In this document: in pieces, positions 20,095-28,658 of the stretch
How the letters are laid out: the number at the start of each line of letters is the position of its first letter
How positions within the stretch are numbered: position 1 is the stretch's first letter
Origin: Zeimonas sp964538505
GTDB taxonomy: Bacteria > Pseudomonadota > Gammaproteobacteria > Burkholderiales > Burkholderiaceae_E
Assembly: GCA_964538505.1 (NCBI GenBank)
Contig: CAZIDY010000005.1
Coordinates: 114,529-178,528, forward strand
DNA length: 64,000 nucleotides
Direction of reading: 5' to 3'
Made by a program: the position numbers and the translations under genes
The notes under the pieces: generated by a model
Database searches by the model: none
Seen by the model: only the letters and a program-made list of their open reading frames with translations
Told to the model about the DNA's origin: nothing

Positions 20095-20679
20095 ATGGCG
20101 AAAGTCACCCGCGAGTCGCTGATGACGCTCGAGGCCTACGCACGCGCACGCGCCGACATGCGCGCGAAGGTGCTCGAGCACAAGCGACACCGCAAGGTGC
20201 CGCTCGGAGCGCACGTGACGCTGCTGTTCGAGGACGAGCAGACGGTGCGCTACCAGATGCAGGAGATGCTGCGCATCGAGCGCATCTTCGAGGACGAAGG
20301 CATCCAGCACGAGCTCGACGCATACAACCCGCTGATCCCCGACGGCACGAACCTGAAGGCGACGATGCTGATCGAGTACGAGGACGTCGAGCAGCGTCGT
20401 CGCGAGCTCGCGCGGCTCGTCGGCATCGAGGACCGCGTATGGGTGCGCGTCGACGGGCACGAGCGCGTCTTCGCGATCGCCGACGAGGATCTCGAGCGAT
20501 CGACCGAAGAGAAGACCTCGGCCGTGCATTTCCTGCGCTTCGAGCTCGACCCCGCGATGATCGCCGCGCTGAAGAAAGGCGCCGCACTCGGCGTCGGCAT
20601 CGAACACGAGAACTACCCGGCGCACGCCGAGCCGCTGCCCGACGCGGTGCGTGACGCGCTGGCGGCCGATCTCGACTGA
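20095..20679 (+). CDS. DUF3501 family protein
   Basis: 194 aa, no signal peptide or membrane segment. The sequence (N-terminal KVTRESLMTLEAYARARADMRAKVLEHKR, central VTLLFEDEQTVRYQMQEMLRIERI) matches the DUF3501 family as known from proteobacterial genomes, where it sits beside a rubrerythrin and an Hdr-like protein. No catalytic residues are evident. The ribosome site GGAGGAGAT lies just upstream. Its stop is 10 bases from the convergent fdhD stop. Confidence 0.85.
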   Translation: MAKVTRESLMTLEAYARARADMRAKVLEHKRHRKVPLGAHVTLLFEDEQTVRYQMQEMLRIERIFEDEGIQHELDAYNPLIPDGTNLKATMLIEYEDVEQRRRELARLVGIEDRVWVRVDGHERVFAIADEDLERSTEEKTSAVHFLRFELDPAMIAALKKGAALGVGIEHENYPAHAEPLPDAVRDALAADLD

Positions 20680-20689
20680 GTTTTCCGCT

Positions 20690-21616
20690 TCAGGCGGCGG
20701 GCGCCGGCTCCGGCAGCACGACCGCCCGATCGGTCGTCTCGACGACGATGCGTCGCGGGTGCGTGTACACGGTGGCACCGCCGCCGCGCACGAATCCGCA
20801 CAGCGTGATGCCGCGCTCGTGCGCGGTGCGAACGGCAAGCGAGCTCGCCGCCGAGACACCGGCGACGATCGCCAGCTGCGCGCGTGCCGCCTTTGCAACC
20901 ATCTCGAAGCTCAGGCGGCTGCTCAGCACGACGCCGCAGCCTTCGAGCGGATGTCCGACGAGCAGGCAGCGACCGATCACCTTGTCGAGCGCGTTGTGCC
21001 GACCGAGATCCTCCGCGATCGCGACGATCCCGCCGTCGGGAGTGAACAGCAGCGCTGCGTGCGCGGCGCCGGTTGCCTGCCATAGCGACTGGCGATCCTG
21101 CATCGTCGCCGACAGTCGCTGCAGCGCCTGCAGCGACAGCGTCGTGGTGTCGGTCATCGCGGGAACGTCGCCCAGCAGATGCTCGACCTCCTCGCCGCCG
21201 CAGGCCCCGCAGCTCGAACGCACCGTGCGCACGCTGTGCGCGGCCCGCTCGCCCGCCCGCGCACGGGCCTGCGGCGCGAGCTCGATGCGCACGACGTCGT
21301 GCGCATCCCGGCAACGGGCGATCGACTCCACGCCGGCGATGCGATCGAAGAGCCCTTCGCTGAAGGCGAAGCCGGCGGCCAGCGAGACCGCGGCCGAGGG
21401 CTCGCCGTCGCCGAGCCAGCCGTCTTCGGGAACGAAGCCCTCGGCGGCCTCGCCCGTGTCGGTCGGCGTCCACATCAGCGCGTAGCGGCCGACACCCGAC
21501 ACCTCGACGAAGAGCGGCGCTTCGTCGATCAGCTCGCAGGGCTCGGCGCGAACGCCGCCGGCGGCGACACGAACCGCGGCGACGGCGACCGTTCCCGGCG
21601 TGCGTGCGTGGGTCAT
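20690..21616 (-). CDS. fdhD: Formate dehydrogenase accessory sulfurtransferase FdhD
   Basis: Transfers sulfur from a cysteine desulfurase to the bis-MGD cofactor of Mo/W enzymes before insertion. 308 aa. The sulfur-carrying pair is C136/C139 in SSCGACG, and the family motif EDLGRHNALDKVIG is intact. The ATG overlaps the stop of the preceding molybdo-oxidoreductase (ATGA), so it most likely serves that enzyme, which implies a sulfido ligand on its metal. Confidence 0.95.
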   Translation of the reverse strand: MTHARTPGTVAVAAVRVAAGGVRAEPCELIDEAPLFVEVSGVGRYALMWTPTDTGEAAEGFVPEDGWLGDGEPSAAVSLAAGFAFSEGLFDRIAGVESIARCRDAHDVVRIELAPQARARAGERAAHSVRTVRSSCGACGGEEVEHLLGDVPAMTDTTTLSLQALQRLSATMQDRQSLWQATGAAHAALLFTPDGGIVAIAEDLGRHNALDKVIGRCLLVGHPLEGCGVVLSSRLSFEMVAKAARAQLAIVAGVSAASSLAVRTAHERGITLCGFVRGGGATVYTHPRRIVVETTDRAVVLPEPAPAA

Positions 21617-24369
21617 CGCGCGCCCGCGCCGGCCTTGCGCACCGAGACGCGCACGATGTCGGAGCCCGATCCGGTTGCGTCGGTGAGCTCCAGGCTCATC
21701 AGCGCCACCGTGTTCAGGCTCGGCGCGCGCAGCTCTTTCGCATAGGGCGTCGCCCAGTGATCGAACTGGCCGATCATCAGCAGCGTGTCGGGCCGGATGC
21801 CGGCGGCGAGGATGGCCGGACCGCGCGTGACGTTGACCAGCGATTCGATCTCGAGCTCGTCGCCGTCGGCGATTCCCAGCGAGCGCGCCGTCTGGCGGTT
21901 GATCATGATGCCGTGGTGGCCCCGTACGTTCCCCGCGACCTCGTGCATCTGCGGAATCGACACGTTGCCGCTCGCGTGAAACTGCATGCTCTTGGTGGTG
22001 AGCAGCCAGAACGGAAACTCGGACGGATCGCGCCCGGCGTGCACGATCGCGTTCTCCCAGCGCTTGGGTATGTCGTCCCAGGCAGGCAGGAACTGGTACT
22101 CGGAGAGCTGCTCGTCCCACCAGTGCATGCCCTGCTCGTGCAGGCGGCGCTTGAGCTCGAGCCCCGAGCGCATCAGGCGCTCCTGGTACGGCAGCTCGAA
22201 GCGCAGTCCGTGCTCGACCATGGCCGGATACAGATACCAGCCACGTTGCGAGTACGGCTGCGCGTAGAAGCCGTTCTCCCTGAACCAGGCGAGATCGTGC
22301 ACGTCCTCGCCCTCGGACATCGCCCAGGTGGCCGCCTTGCACTGCGCGTCCCAGATCGTGTCGATGTCGTGCGTCTGCGCCGGATCGAGCGAGAAATCGA
22401 AGCCCTCGCCGCGCAGCGGTACGCCGCCCGCGCCGCGATTGATCGCTTCGTTGTAGCGCTCGAGCAGTCCGACGCGCCGGGCGAGCTCGCCGCTGATCCA
22501 GGTGAAGTCGCGCGCCTCGCCCAGCGGCTCGATCGCCGGCTGGCGCAGCACGAAGCCCTCGTGCGCCCAGTACTGCTCGACGAACTTCGAGCGCCCGAGA
22601 CGAATCAGCTGCGTGCTCTCGAGATCGGTGGCCTCGGGCAGCAGGACGTCGGCCATCCAGTTGGTTTCGTCGATCGTGTAGGCGAAGGAAGCGATGAACG
22701 GAAAACCGGCGATCGTCTCGACCAGATGGCGCGTGTCCCAGAACGAGATCGCCGGGTTGGTGCGGAAGGTGATCCAGACGTCCGGATAGTTCGGCTTCGG
22801 CCAGTTCAGCGGCGCTTCCTTCGTGAACATCCATGCGAGGTGCGTGGGGCCGAGCGCCTGCGACCATGGGCCGTTTCCGGCCAGCGGCACCAGCGTGCGG
22901 TGCGCATTGCGCCCGTTGCGCCGTCCGGGCTTGCCGATCCAGTGCACCGGATCGGTGGGGTTCAACTCGTTATGCAGGAAACCGTCGGCGCCCGGACGCA
23001 CACTCTGCTGGCGGTCTTCGTGCGGACGGTTGATGCGCACGGTGGTGCCGAGCGTGCCGCCCGGCACCTCGAGCGCGCCGACCAGCACCGCGAGCATCGT
23101 GCGCGCCCAGCAGCACTCGAAGGCGCCCCAGCCGTTGTTCACCGTCTTGCCGAGCGTAACCGCAACCGGCCGGTACGGGAGCGTGCGACCGTCGATCTCG
23201 ATCGTCTCGCCGACCGATGCAGCGTCGACGAACTCGTTCGCGACGCGGCGGATTTTTTCCGGGTCGACCTCGCAGATCGGCCCGGCCCACTCCGGACTGT
23301 AGGGCGCGATGTGCGCGAGGAGCTTGTCGAAGGCGGTGGTGCCGATCGCCTCGCGATGAACCCAGCGCTCGTCGTCGGGCCCCTGCTCGAAGCAGGCGCC
23401 GACCGTGAATTCGCCCGACAACGCCGGCACCGCACCCGGGTGGTCGTGCGGCACGGCCTGGCTGCTGGCCGTATCGAAGATCAGCGGCTTGCCACTGTCC
23501 GGGTCGCGCAGGTAGAAGCCGTTCGGACCGACCAGGTACGGCGAGGCGGTGCGATCGCGCAGGAACGGCAGGTCGAGATCCTCGCGCTTGCGCTCGTGCA
23601 GCATCACGTGGATCAGCGCGAACATGAACGCCGGGTCGGTCTTCGGCTTGATGGGGATCCATTCGGCCGACACCGCGCCGGTCACCGACAGGTGCGGCTC
23701 GATCACGATGCGGCGCGCGCCGCGCACGCGCGCGTGCGCCTGGCGCATCACCGCGGACGGGCCTCCGGTGACCTCGACGTTCGCGCCGAAGGAGAGGTTG
23801 AGCTTCACGTGCGGCGTGTCGGCCGACACCGTGAACGCCCGGTGCCAGTACTCGCCGTACAGGTGCTCGGAGTGCACGCACTTGACGCCCTGCCCCGAGC
23901 CGAAGCTGTAGTCGATCGTGCCCCAGGCGGCGAGGAACGCCGGGAAGGTGCCCATGTAGTGCGCGGGCGTGCCGCCGTGGCCGAGGCTCACCGCGAGGCG
24001 CGGATAGCCGTCTTCGTCGGCCAGGCCGAGCTGCTGCACGTGGTGCAGCTTCTCCGCGATGAGATCGAGCGCTTCATCCCACGAGATGGCGACGAAGCCG
24101 GGATCCTCGTCCATGCCCTTGCGCGGGTTCGTGCGCTTCATCGGCGTGAGCACGCGATAGGGGCTGTACGTTTTCTGGATCAGCCCGTAGGCCTTGACGC
24201 ACGGACGACCGTCGGCCGGATGGATGCCGATGCCCGCGTGGTTCGGCGACACCGACGTGGCGACGCCGTCGCGCACCTCGACCTTCAGCAGGTCGGGGCC
24301 GGCAACGCAGTTGTAGCAATAGGTGGTGACGTACCGGCGATCGGTACCGCTCGCCTCTTTCAGTGTCAT
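21613..24369 (-). CDS. Molybdopterin (bis-MGD) oxidoreductase, DMSO reductase family, substrate unknown
   Basis: 918 aa, cytoplasmic (no Tat or Sec signal). The N-terminal Fe-S site is incomplete: C18 and C21 (CYNC) and C57 are present, but the third Cys of C-x2-C-x3-C is Pro25, so a normal [4Fe-4S] cluster is doubtful. Cofactor-binding segments (IVIEPHLS..EWIPIKPKTD, SFAYTIDETNWMADVLLPEATDLE and a C-terminal molydopterin-dinucleotide domain) are intact. No Fe-S or membrane subunit lies next to it. Neighbours are FdhD (overlapping), a lipoate-ligase-like protein and two MoeA proteins. It could be a formate-dehydrogenase-like, hydratase- or transhydroxylase-type enzyme; the sequence does not decide. 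An inverted repeat lies about 110-130 bases upstream. Confidence 0.85.
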   Translation of the reverse strand: MTLKEASGTDRRYVTTYCYNCVAGPDLLKVEVRDGVATSVSPNHAGIGIHPADGRPCVKAYGLIQKTYSPYRVLTPMKRTNPRKGMDEDPGFVAISWDEALDLIAEKLHHVQQLGLADEDGYPRLAVSLGHGGTPAHYMGTFPAFLAAWGTIDYSFGSGQGVKCVHSEHLYGEYWHRAFTVSADTPHVKLNLSFGANVEVTGGPSAVMRQAHARVRGARRIVIEPHLSVTGAVSAEWIPIKPKTDPAFMFALIHVMLHERKREDLDLPFLRDRTASPYLVGPNGFYLRDPDSGKPLIFDTASSQAVPHDHPGAVPALSGEFTVGACFEQGPDDERWVHREAIGTTAFDKLLAHIAPYSPEWAGPICEVDPEKIRRVANEFVDAASVGETIEIDGRTLPYRPVAVTLGKTVNNGWGAFECCWARTMLAVLVGALEVPGGTLGTTVRINRPHEDRQQSVRPGADGFLHNELNPTDPVHWIGKPGRRNGRNAHRTLVPLAGNGPWSQALGPTHLAWMFTKEAPLNWPKPNYPDVWITFRTNPAISFWDTRHLVETIAGFPFIASFAYTIDETNWMADVLLPEATDLESTQLIRLGRSKFVEQYWAHEGFVLRQPAIEPLGEARDFTWISGELARRVGLLERYNEAINRGAGGVPLRGEGFDFSLDPAQTHDIDTIWDAQCKAATWAMSEGEDVHDLAWFRENGFYAQPYSQRGWYLYPAMVEHGLRFELPYQERLMRSGLELKRRLHEQGMHWWDEQLSEYQFLPAWDDIPKRWENAIVHAGRDPSEFPFWLLTTKSMQFHASGNVSIPQMHEVAGNVRGHHGIMINRQTARSLGIADGDELEIESLVNVTRGPAILAAGIRPDTLLMIGQFDHWATPYAKELRAPSLNTVALMSLELTDATGSGSDIVRVSVRKAGAGAR

Positions 24370-24480
24370 CGGCGACTCCCTCTTCGACGTCGCCAGGCCG
24401 GTCGACGCAAGCGATGCGAAAAGCGGATTTTAGGGGCTTCTTCGCGCTTCGTCGAAGAATATTTCCTTGCAAATCAATGC

Positions 24481-24498
24481 TATGCACCAATTTGCATA
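24481..24498. promoter_or_regulatory. Inverted repeat upstream of the molybdo-oxidoreductase gene
   Basis: TATGCA and TGCATA (24481-24486 and 24493-24498) form a perfect dyad with a 6-base spacer. It lies in an AT-rich patch 112-129 bases before the start of the oxidoreductase gene (minus strand). An overlapping longer dyad, TGCAAAT at 24468-24474 with ATTTGCA at 24490-24496, is also present. This is a plausible operator; no regulator gene is adjacent. Confidence 0.35.
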
Positions 24499-24553
24499 GG
24501 GACAAAGGCCTCGTCGGATAGGTTCAAATCGCGCCGGGAGAGCCGCGCCGCTT

Positions 24554-25237
24554 TCAGCGTAGGGCGGGCTGCAGCGCCGACTCGAGCCGGGCAGCCCACT
24601 CGTCGGCGTCGATCGTCGACGAGAGCTCGTCGCAGGCCGCGGTGAACGCGTCGAGCGCGACGGCATCCTCGGCCGCGCCGAGCGCGTGGCACAGATGGCG
24701 CCACGGCGGCCGCGAAACGAGCGTTCCAGCCGAGAACGCCACCGCCGTGCGCTTCCTTCGCTGGGCGAGCCCGGTCAGCTTGCGGGCGCGCTCGTCGACG
24801 ACCTCCCACGGTGAGAGCCCGCCGAAGCACGCCCATTTCAGCGATGGGCCGACGCCGCCGGCGCGTGCGGCAGCGGGATCGAGCGCTCGTGCGACGACGC
24901 CCCCCTCGTTCAGCACCTGCGCGTGCAGGTTGCCGAGCCACCGATAACTGTCAATCAATCCGCCGGCGAGCAATGCGTGGCCGGTCGGCACGACTACGGT
25001 GACGCCGACGAGCCAGGGTCCTGCGAACACCGCGCCGCCGCCGGAGGCGCGCACATGAACCGGCACGCCGGCAGGCGCACGACGGACGACCTCTTCCTGC
25101 AGCGCACGCTGCGAGCAGCCGAGCACGATCTCGGGACTGCGGTATCGCCACACGCGCCATTGCGGCGCCGTGCCCAGCTCGGACAGCGCCGATTCGGTCC
25201 AGTGCAGCTCTTCGGCGATCGTCGTGTCGAACGGCAT
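24554..25237 (-). CDS. Lipoate-protein ligase A-like protein
   Basis: 227 aa member of the biotin/lipoate ligase fold. The ligand loop is R63-ASGGGAV, and the catalytic lysine is K153 in RKLTGLAQ, equivalent to the KI-G-A lysine of LplA. W136-A-C-F is in the usual substrate pocket position. It lacks the C-terminal accessory domain of E. coli LplA. It sits inside a molybdoenzyme cluster and not beside a lipoyl-protein gene, so its acceptor is unclear; the OdhB lipoyl domain elsewhere in the window is one candidate. It diverges from moeA (121 bases between start codons) and lies upstream of the oxidoreductase on the same strand. Confidence 0.8.
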   Translation of the reverse strand: MPFDTTIAEELHWTESALSELGTAPQWRVWRYRSPEIVLGCSQRALQEEVVRRAPAGVPVHVRASGGGAVFAGPWLVGVTVVVPTGHALLAGGLIDSYRWLGNLHAQVLNEGGVVARALDPAAARAGGVGPSLKWACFGGLSPWEVVDERARKLTGLAQRRKRTAVAFSAGTLVSRPPWRHLCHALGAAEDAVALDAFTAACDELSSTIDADEWAARLESALQPALR

Positions 25238-25358
25238 CGTGCTAATCCTGTGGATTGTTGCGCGGATGAAGGAGGCCCCGCACGGTGCCGCCCATCACTT
25301 CGCGGATATGATCGTCCGTACCGATGTCGACACGAGATCCGTCCGAGAGCGCTGCCGC

Positions 25359-26609
25359 ATGAGCACACCAGAACGGCCGCACGCCGACGTGCGCATGCGC
25401 GGCTTCGCCGCCCGCACGCGCGTCGAGACGGCGCTCGAGTGGATCGCTTCGGAAGCGAAGCGCCTGCCGCCCGAAACAATAGCGCTCGCCGACCTGCACG
25501 ATCGCGTGCTCGCCGAGGAAGTGCGGGCACCGATCGACGTGCCGCCCTTCGATCGTGCGGCGATGGACGGCTACGCGCTTCGCGGCAGCGAGACGATCGG
25601 CGCGAGCGAGTACAACCCATTGTCCTTCACCGTCTGCGGCCACGCACTGCCCGGGCGGCCGTGGACGACCGTCGTCGAGCGCGGGAATGCGGTGCGGATC
25701 ATGACGGGCGCGCCGCTGCCGCAGGGCGCCGATGCGGTGGTGCCCGCCGAGTTTGCCGCCGAGCGCGACGGTGTTGTCGAGATCACGACGCCGTTCGCAC
25801 CCGGCAAGCACGTGGGACGTCGCGCCGAGGATGTCGCGCGAGACTCGGTGCTCCTCGAGGCAGGCAGACGGCTGCGCGCCCAGGATGTCGGCCTGCTCGC
25901 TTCGGTCGGCCTCGCCCGAGCGATGGTCGTTCGCCGGCCGCGCGTGCGGATCGTCGTCACCGGCGACGAGCTCGTCGAAGCCGGAGTGCCGAAGACCGAG
26001 CACCAGATCTACGACGCCAACTCGGCGATGCTGCGCGGACTCGTTGCGCGCGACGGCGGGGTTCTCGAGCGCGTGTGCCGGACGAAGGACGATCGCGATG
26101 CGATCCGGCAGGCGATGCTCGCCGACGGAGCCGACGTCGTCCTGATCTCGGGCGGCTCGAGCGTGGGTGCCGAGGATCACGCGCCGATCGTGCTGGCCGA
26201 GCACGGCGAACTCGCCGTGCACGGCGTCGCGATGCGCCCGTCGAGTCCTGCGGGCTTCGGTCGGATCGGTCCGGTGCTCGTGTTCCTGCTGCCTGGCAAT
26301 CCCGTCTCCTGCCTTTGCGCCTACGACTTCTTCGCCGGATCCGCGCTGCGAAGGCTCGGCGGCCGTCCGGCAGACTGGCCGCACCGCACGCAGCGCGCGA
26401 CGCTTGCGCGCAAGATCGCGTCGGCCGTAGGGCGCGTCGACTACTGCCGCGTGCGCCTGTCCGGCAGCGAAGCCGAGCCGCTGGCTCTCAGTGGCGCGTC
26501 GATCCTCTCGTCGACGACCCGCGCCGACGGTTTCGTGATCGTGCCGACCGAGAGCGAGGGACAGGCGCCCGGAACGGAAGTGATGGTCTACCTCTACGGA
26601 GCACCCTGA
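25359..26609 (+). CDS. moeA: Molybdopterin molybdenumtransferase MoeA, paralogue 1
   Basis: Inserts molybdate (or tungstate) into adenylated molybdopterin. 416 aa with MoeA N/linker (PPFDRAAMDGYAL near residue 65), MoCF-binding (SGGSSVGAEDHAP) and C-terminal domains. The usual PGKP loop that follows is changed to PSSP (MRPSSPAGFG), unlike the second MoeA next door (KPGKP). The ATG at 25359 is chosen; the frame is open further up but without a better ribosome site. Only 3 bases separate its stop from the next MoeA fusion gene. Two divergent MoeA copies often accompany separate Mo and W insertion, which is inference here. Confidence 0.9.
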   Translation: MSTPERPHADVRMRGFAARTRVETALEWIASEAKRLPPETIALADLHDRVLAEEVRAPIDVPPFDRAAMDGYALRGSETIGASEYNPLSFTVCGHALPGRPWTTVVERGNAVRIMTGAPLPQGADAVVPAEFAAERDGVVEITTPFAPGKHVGRRAEDVARDSVLLEAGRRLRAQDVGLLASVGLARAMVVRRPRVRIVVTGDELVEAGVPKTEHQIYDANSAMLRGLVARDGGVLERVCRTKDDRDAIRQAMLADGADVVLISGGSSVGAEDHAPIVLAEHGELAVHGVAMRPSSPAGFGRIGPVLVFLLPGNPVSCLCAYDFFAGSALRRLGGRPADWPHRTQRATLARKIASAVGRVDYCRVRLSGSEAEPLALSGASILSSTTRADGFVIVPTESEGQAPGTEVMVYLYGAP

Positions 26610-26612
26610 GCA

Positions 26613-28562
26613 ATGGCCGGCGAAGCGACGGGATCGGGTTCGCGCCGTGCTGCGCATCAGGAGCAGTTCCTCGAAGTCATCACGCGCGACGAGGCGACGG
26701 AGCGATTCCAGCGTCATCTGCGCCTGGCGCCGCTCGGCACCGAGAGCGTCGCGCTCGGCGCCGCGCTGCGCCGCGTGCTGGCGCAGACGGTCAGCTCCGA
26801 CATCGACGTTCCGGGCTTCGACCGCTCGAACGTCGACGGCTTCGCCGTGGTGGCGGCAGACACCTGGGGCGCAATGGAGGAGAGCCCGCGGACGATCGCG
26901 CTGAACGACGAGGTGCTCGAGCCAGGCCGGACGCCGCAGCAGAGCGTCGTGCCGGGCCGCGCATCGATCATCGCTACCGGCGGCATGATGCCGCGGGGCG
27001 CCGATGCGGTCCTCATGATCGAGCGTACCGAAGCGACCGACGACGGACGAATCGCCTGCACCGACTCGGTAGCCGCAGGGCAGAACGTGAGCTTCGCCGG
27101 TACCGACATCGCGCGGGGCGAGACCGTGCTGCGGCGCGGCCAGCTGCTGACTTCGCGCGAGATCGGCGTACTCGCGGCGATCGGCCGCGACCGCGTCGAG
27201 GTCTTCCGCCGACCGCGCGTCGCGATCGTCTCCACCGGCAACGAGATCGTTGCACCGGGCACGCCGATGCGCACCGGAGCCGTCTACGATTCCAACGCGG
27301 CGATCGTCGGCGCGGCCGTGGAGGAACTCGGCGGCGAACCGGTGCAATTGGGGATCGTCGCCGACGACGACGCGCAGCTGCAGGCGATGCTCGAGCGCGC
27401 GATGGGCTGCGACATGGTGATCCTCTCGGGCGGAACCTCGAAGGGCGCGGGCGACCTGTCGTACCGCGTGGTACGCCGGCTCGGCAATCCCGGGATCGTC
27501 GCACACGGGGTCGCACTGAAGCCCGGCAAGCCGGTGTGCCTCGCCGTGAGCTCGGGCAAGCCGGTGGTCGTCCTGCCCGGTTTTCCCACCTCGGCGATCT
27601 TCACCTTTCACGAGTTCGTTGCGCCGGTGCTGCGCGCATTCGCCGGCCTGCCCGCGGGTCCACAGCACAGCGTGCAGGCCAGGCTGCCCGTACGGGTGAA
27701 CTCCGAGCGGGGACGCACCGAGTACCTGCTGGTCAGCCTGTTCGAGGGTAACGACGGCCTTGCCGCGTACCCGATGGGCAAGGGTTCGGGATCGGTGACC
27801 GCGTTCAGCTACGCCGACGGCTTCGTGACGATTGCGCAGCACCAGGAGATCGTCGACGTCGACACAGGCGTTTCCGTGCAACTGCTCGGCGAAGGCGTAG
27901 CGCCCGCCGACCTCGTTGCGATCGGCAGCCACTGCGTCGGACTCGACTGGCTGCTGGGCGAGCTGCAGGCGCGCGGCATCCGCGTCAAGGCGCTGCACGT
28001 CGGCAGCATGGGAGGGCTGACCGCCGCACGACGACGGGAATGCGATATCGCCGGCATCCACCTGATGGACGCGAAAACCGGCGAATACAACCGGTCACTG
28101 CTCGACGACGGCCTCGAGCTGATTCCCGGCTACCGGCGCATGCAGGGGATCGTGTTCCGCGCCGACGACGCCCGCTTCGCGGGCGACGATGCACAGGCGG
28201 CCGTCGCACATGCGCTCGCCGATCCGGCGTGCACGATGGTCAACCGCAATCCCGGCAGTGGAACGCGCGTACTCGTCGACCGACTCCTCGCGGGAAAGGA
28301 GCCGCCGGGCTACGGCGTGCAGACGAAGTCGCACAACGCCGTCGCCGCCGCCGTCGCGCAAGGCCGGGCCGACTGGGGCATCGCCATCGACACCGTCGCC
28401 CGGCAATACGGCCTCGGCTTCCTCGCGCTGCAGGAAGAGCACTACGACTTCGTCGTGCCCAGGGCACGCCTCGCGCGCCCCGGCGTCGAAGCCTTCCGCT
28501 CGCTACTGCAGGAGCCCGGCGTGCGCACTCGCCTGCGAGAACTGGGCTTCCAGCTGGACTGA
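26613..28562 (+). CDS. MoeA paralogue 2 fused to a periplasmic-binding-like (PBP_like) domain
   Basis: 649 aa. Residues 20-425 are a full MoeA (FDRSNVDGFAVVA, SGGTSKGAGD, HGVALKPGKP). Residues 440-649 are a substrate-binding-protein-like domain with VGSMGGLTAARRRECDIAGIHLMD and NRNPGSGTRVLVDRLL, as in the ModE/molybdate-sensing PBP_like family. No signal peptide is present, so the binding domain is cytosolic and may sense or deliver oxyanion to the MoeA active site. The fusion architecture is known in other genomes. It is translationally close to moeA (3-base gap). In the first domain SGGTSKG replaces the usual SGGVSVG. Confidence 0.9.
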   Translation: MAGEATGSGSRRAAHQEQFLEVITRDEATERFQRHLRLAPLGTESVALGAALRRVLAQTVSSDIDVPGFDRSNVDGFAVVAADTWGAMEESPRTIALNDEVLEPGRTPQQSVVPGRASIIATGGMMPRGADAVLMIERTEATDDGRIACTDSVAAGQNVSFAGTDIARGETVLRRGQLLTSREIGVLAAIGRDRVEVFRRPRVAIVSTGNEIVAPGTPMRTGAVYDSNAAIVGAAVEELGGEPVQLGIVADDDAQLQAMLERAMGCDMVILSGGTSKGAGDLSYRVVRRLGNPGIVAHGVALKPGKPVCLAVSSGKPVVVLPGFPTSAIFTFHEFVAPVLRAFAGLPAGPQHSVQARLPVRVNSERGRTEYLLVSLFEGNDGLAAYPMGKGSGSVTAFSYADGFVTIAQHQEIVDVDTGVSVQLLGEGVAPADLVAIGSHCVGLDWLLGELQARGIRVKALHVGSMGGLTAARRRECDIAGIHLMDAKTGEYNRSLLDDGLELIPGYRRMQGIVFRADDARFAGDDAQAAVAHALADPACTMVNRNPGSGTRVLVDRLLAGKEPPGYGVQTKSHNAVAAAVAQGRADWGIAIDTVARQYGLGFLALQEEHYDFVVPRARLARPGVEAFRSLLQEPGVRTRLRELGFQLD

Positions 28563-28563
28563 C

Positions 28564-28654
28564 GAGAAGGGAGAAGGGAGAAGGGAGAAGGGGAAAAGCC
28601 TCGGCCGCGGAAGTCGGGGCTGTTCCCCTTCTCCCTTCCCCCTTCCCCCTTCTC
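28564..28654. repeat. Long imperfect hairpin of GAGAAGG units between convergent genes
   Basis: Left arm 28564-28595 is four tandem GAGAAGG units. Right arm 28623-28654 is its complement with two mismatches over 32 positions, and the loop is about 27 bases. It fills the gap between the stop codons of the MoeA fusion and trpB2. Related elements are at 2832-2913 and, as a single arm, at about 60652-60678. The paired arms would stop or protect transcripts from either side, although there is no T-run. Confidence 0.8.
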
Positions 28655-28658
28655 TTCC

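Noticed and set aside
24370..24553. A sigma-54 promoter for the molybdo-oxidoreductase
   Set aside because: TGG and TTGC elements occur on the minus strand, but the GG to GC spacing is wrong for -24/-12 boxes.
21604..24645. A 1013-codon open frame on the plus strand
   Set aside because: It is antisense to the molybdo-oxidoreductase, whose motifs and start/stop overlaps are convincing. The antisense product is Arg/His/Val-rich with no family features, as expected from GC-rich third-position bias.
24923..27751. A 942-codon plus-strand frame overlapping the two moeA genes
   Set aside because: Its translation is mostly Arg/Ala shadow sequence; the MoeA frames carry all recognisable domains.
28564..28654. 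Possible CRISPR array
   Set aside because: The repeats are short heptamers in direct tandem without unique spacers, and no cas genes are present.
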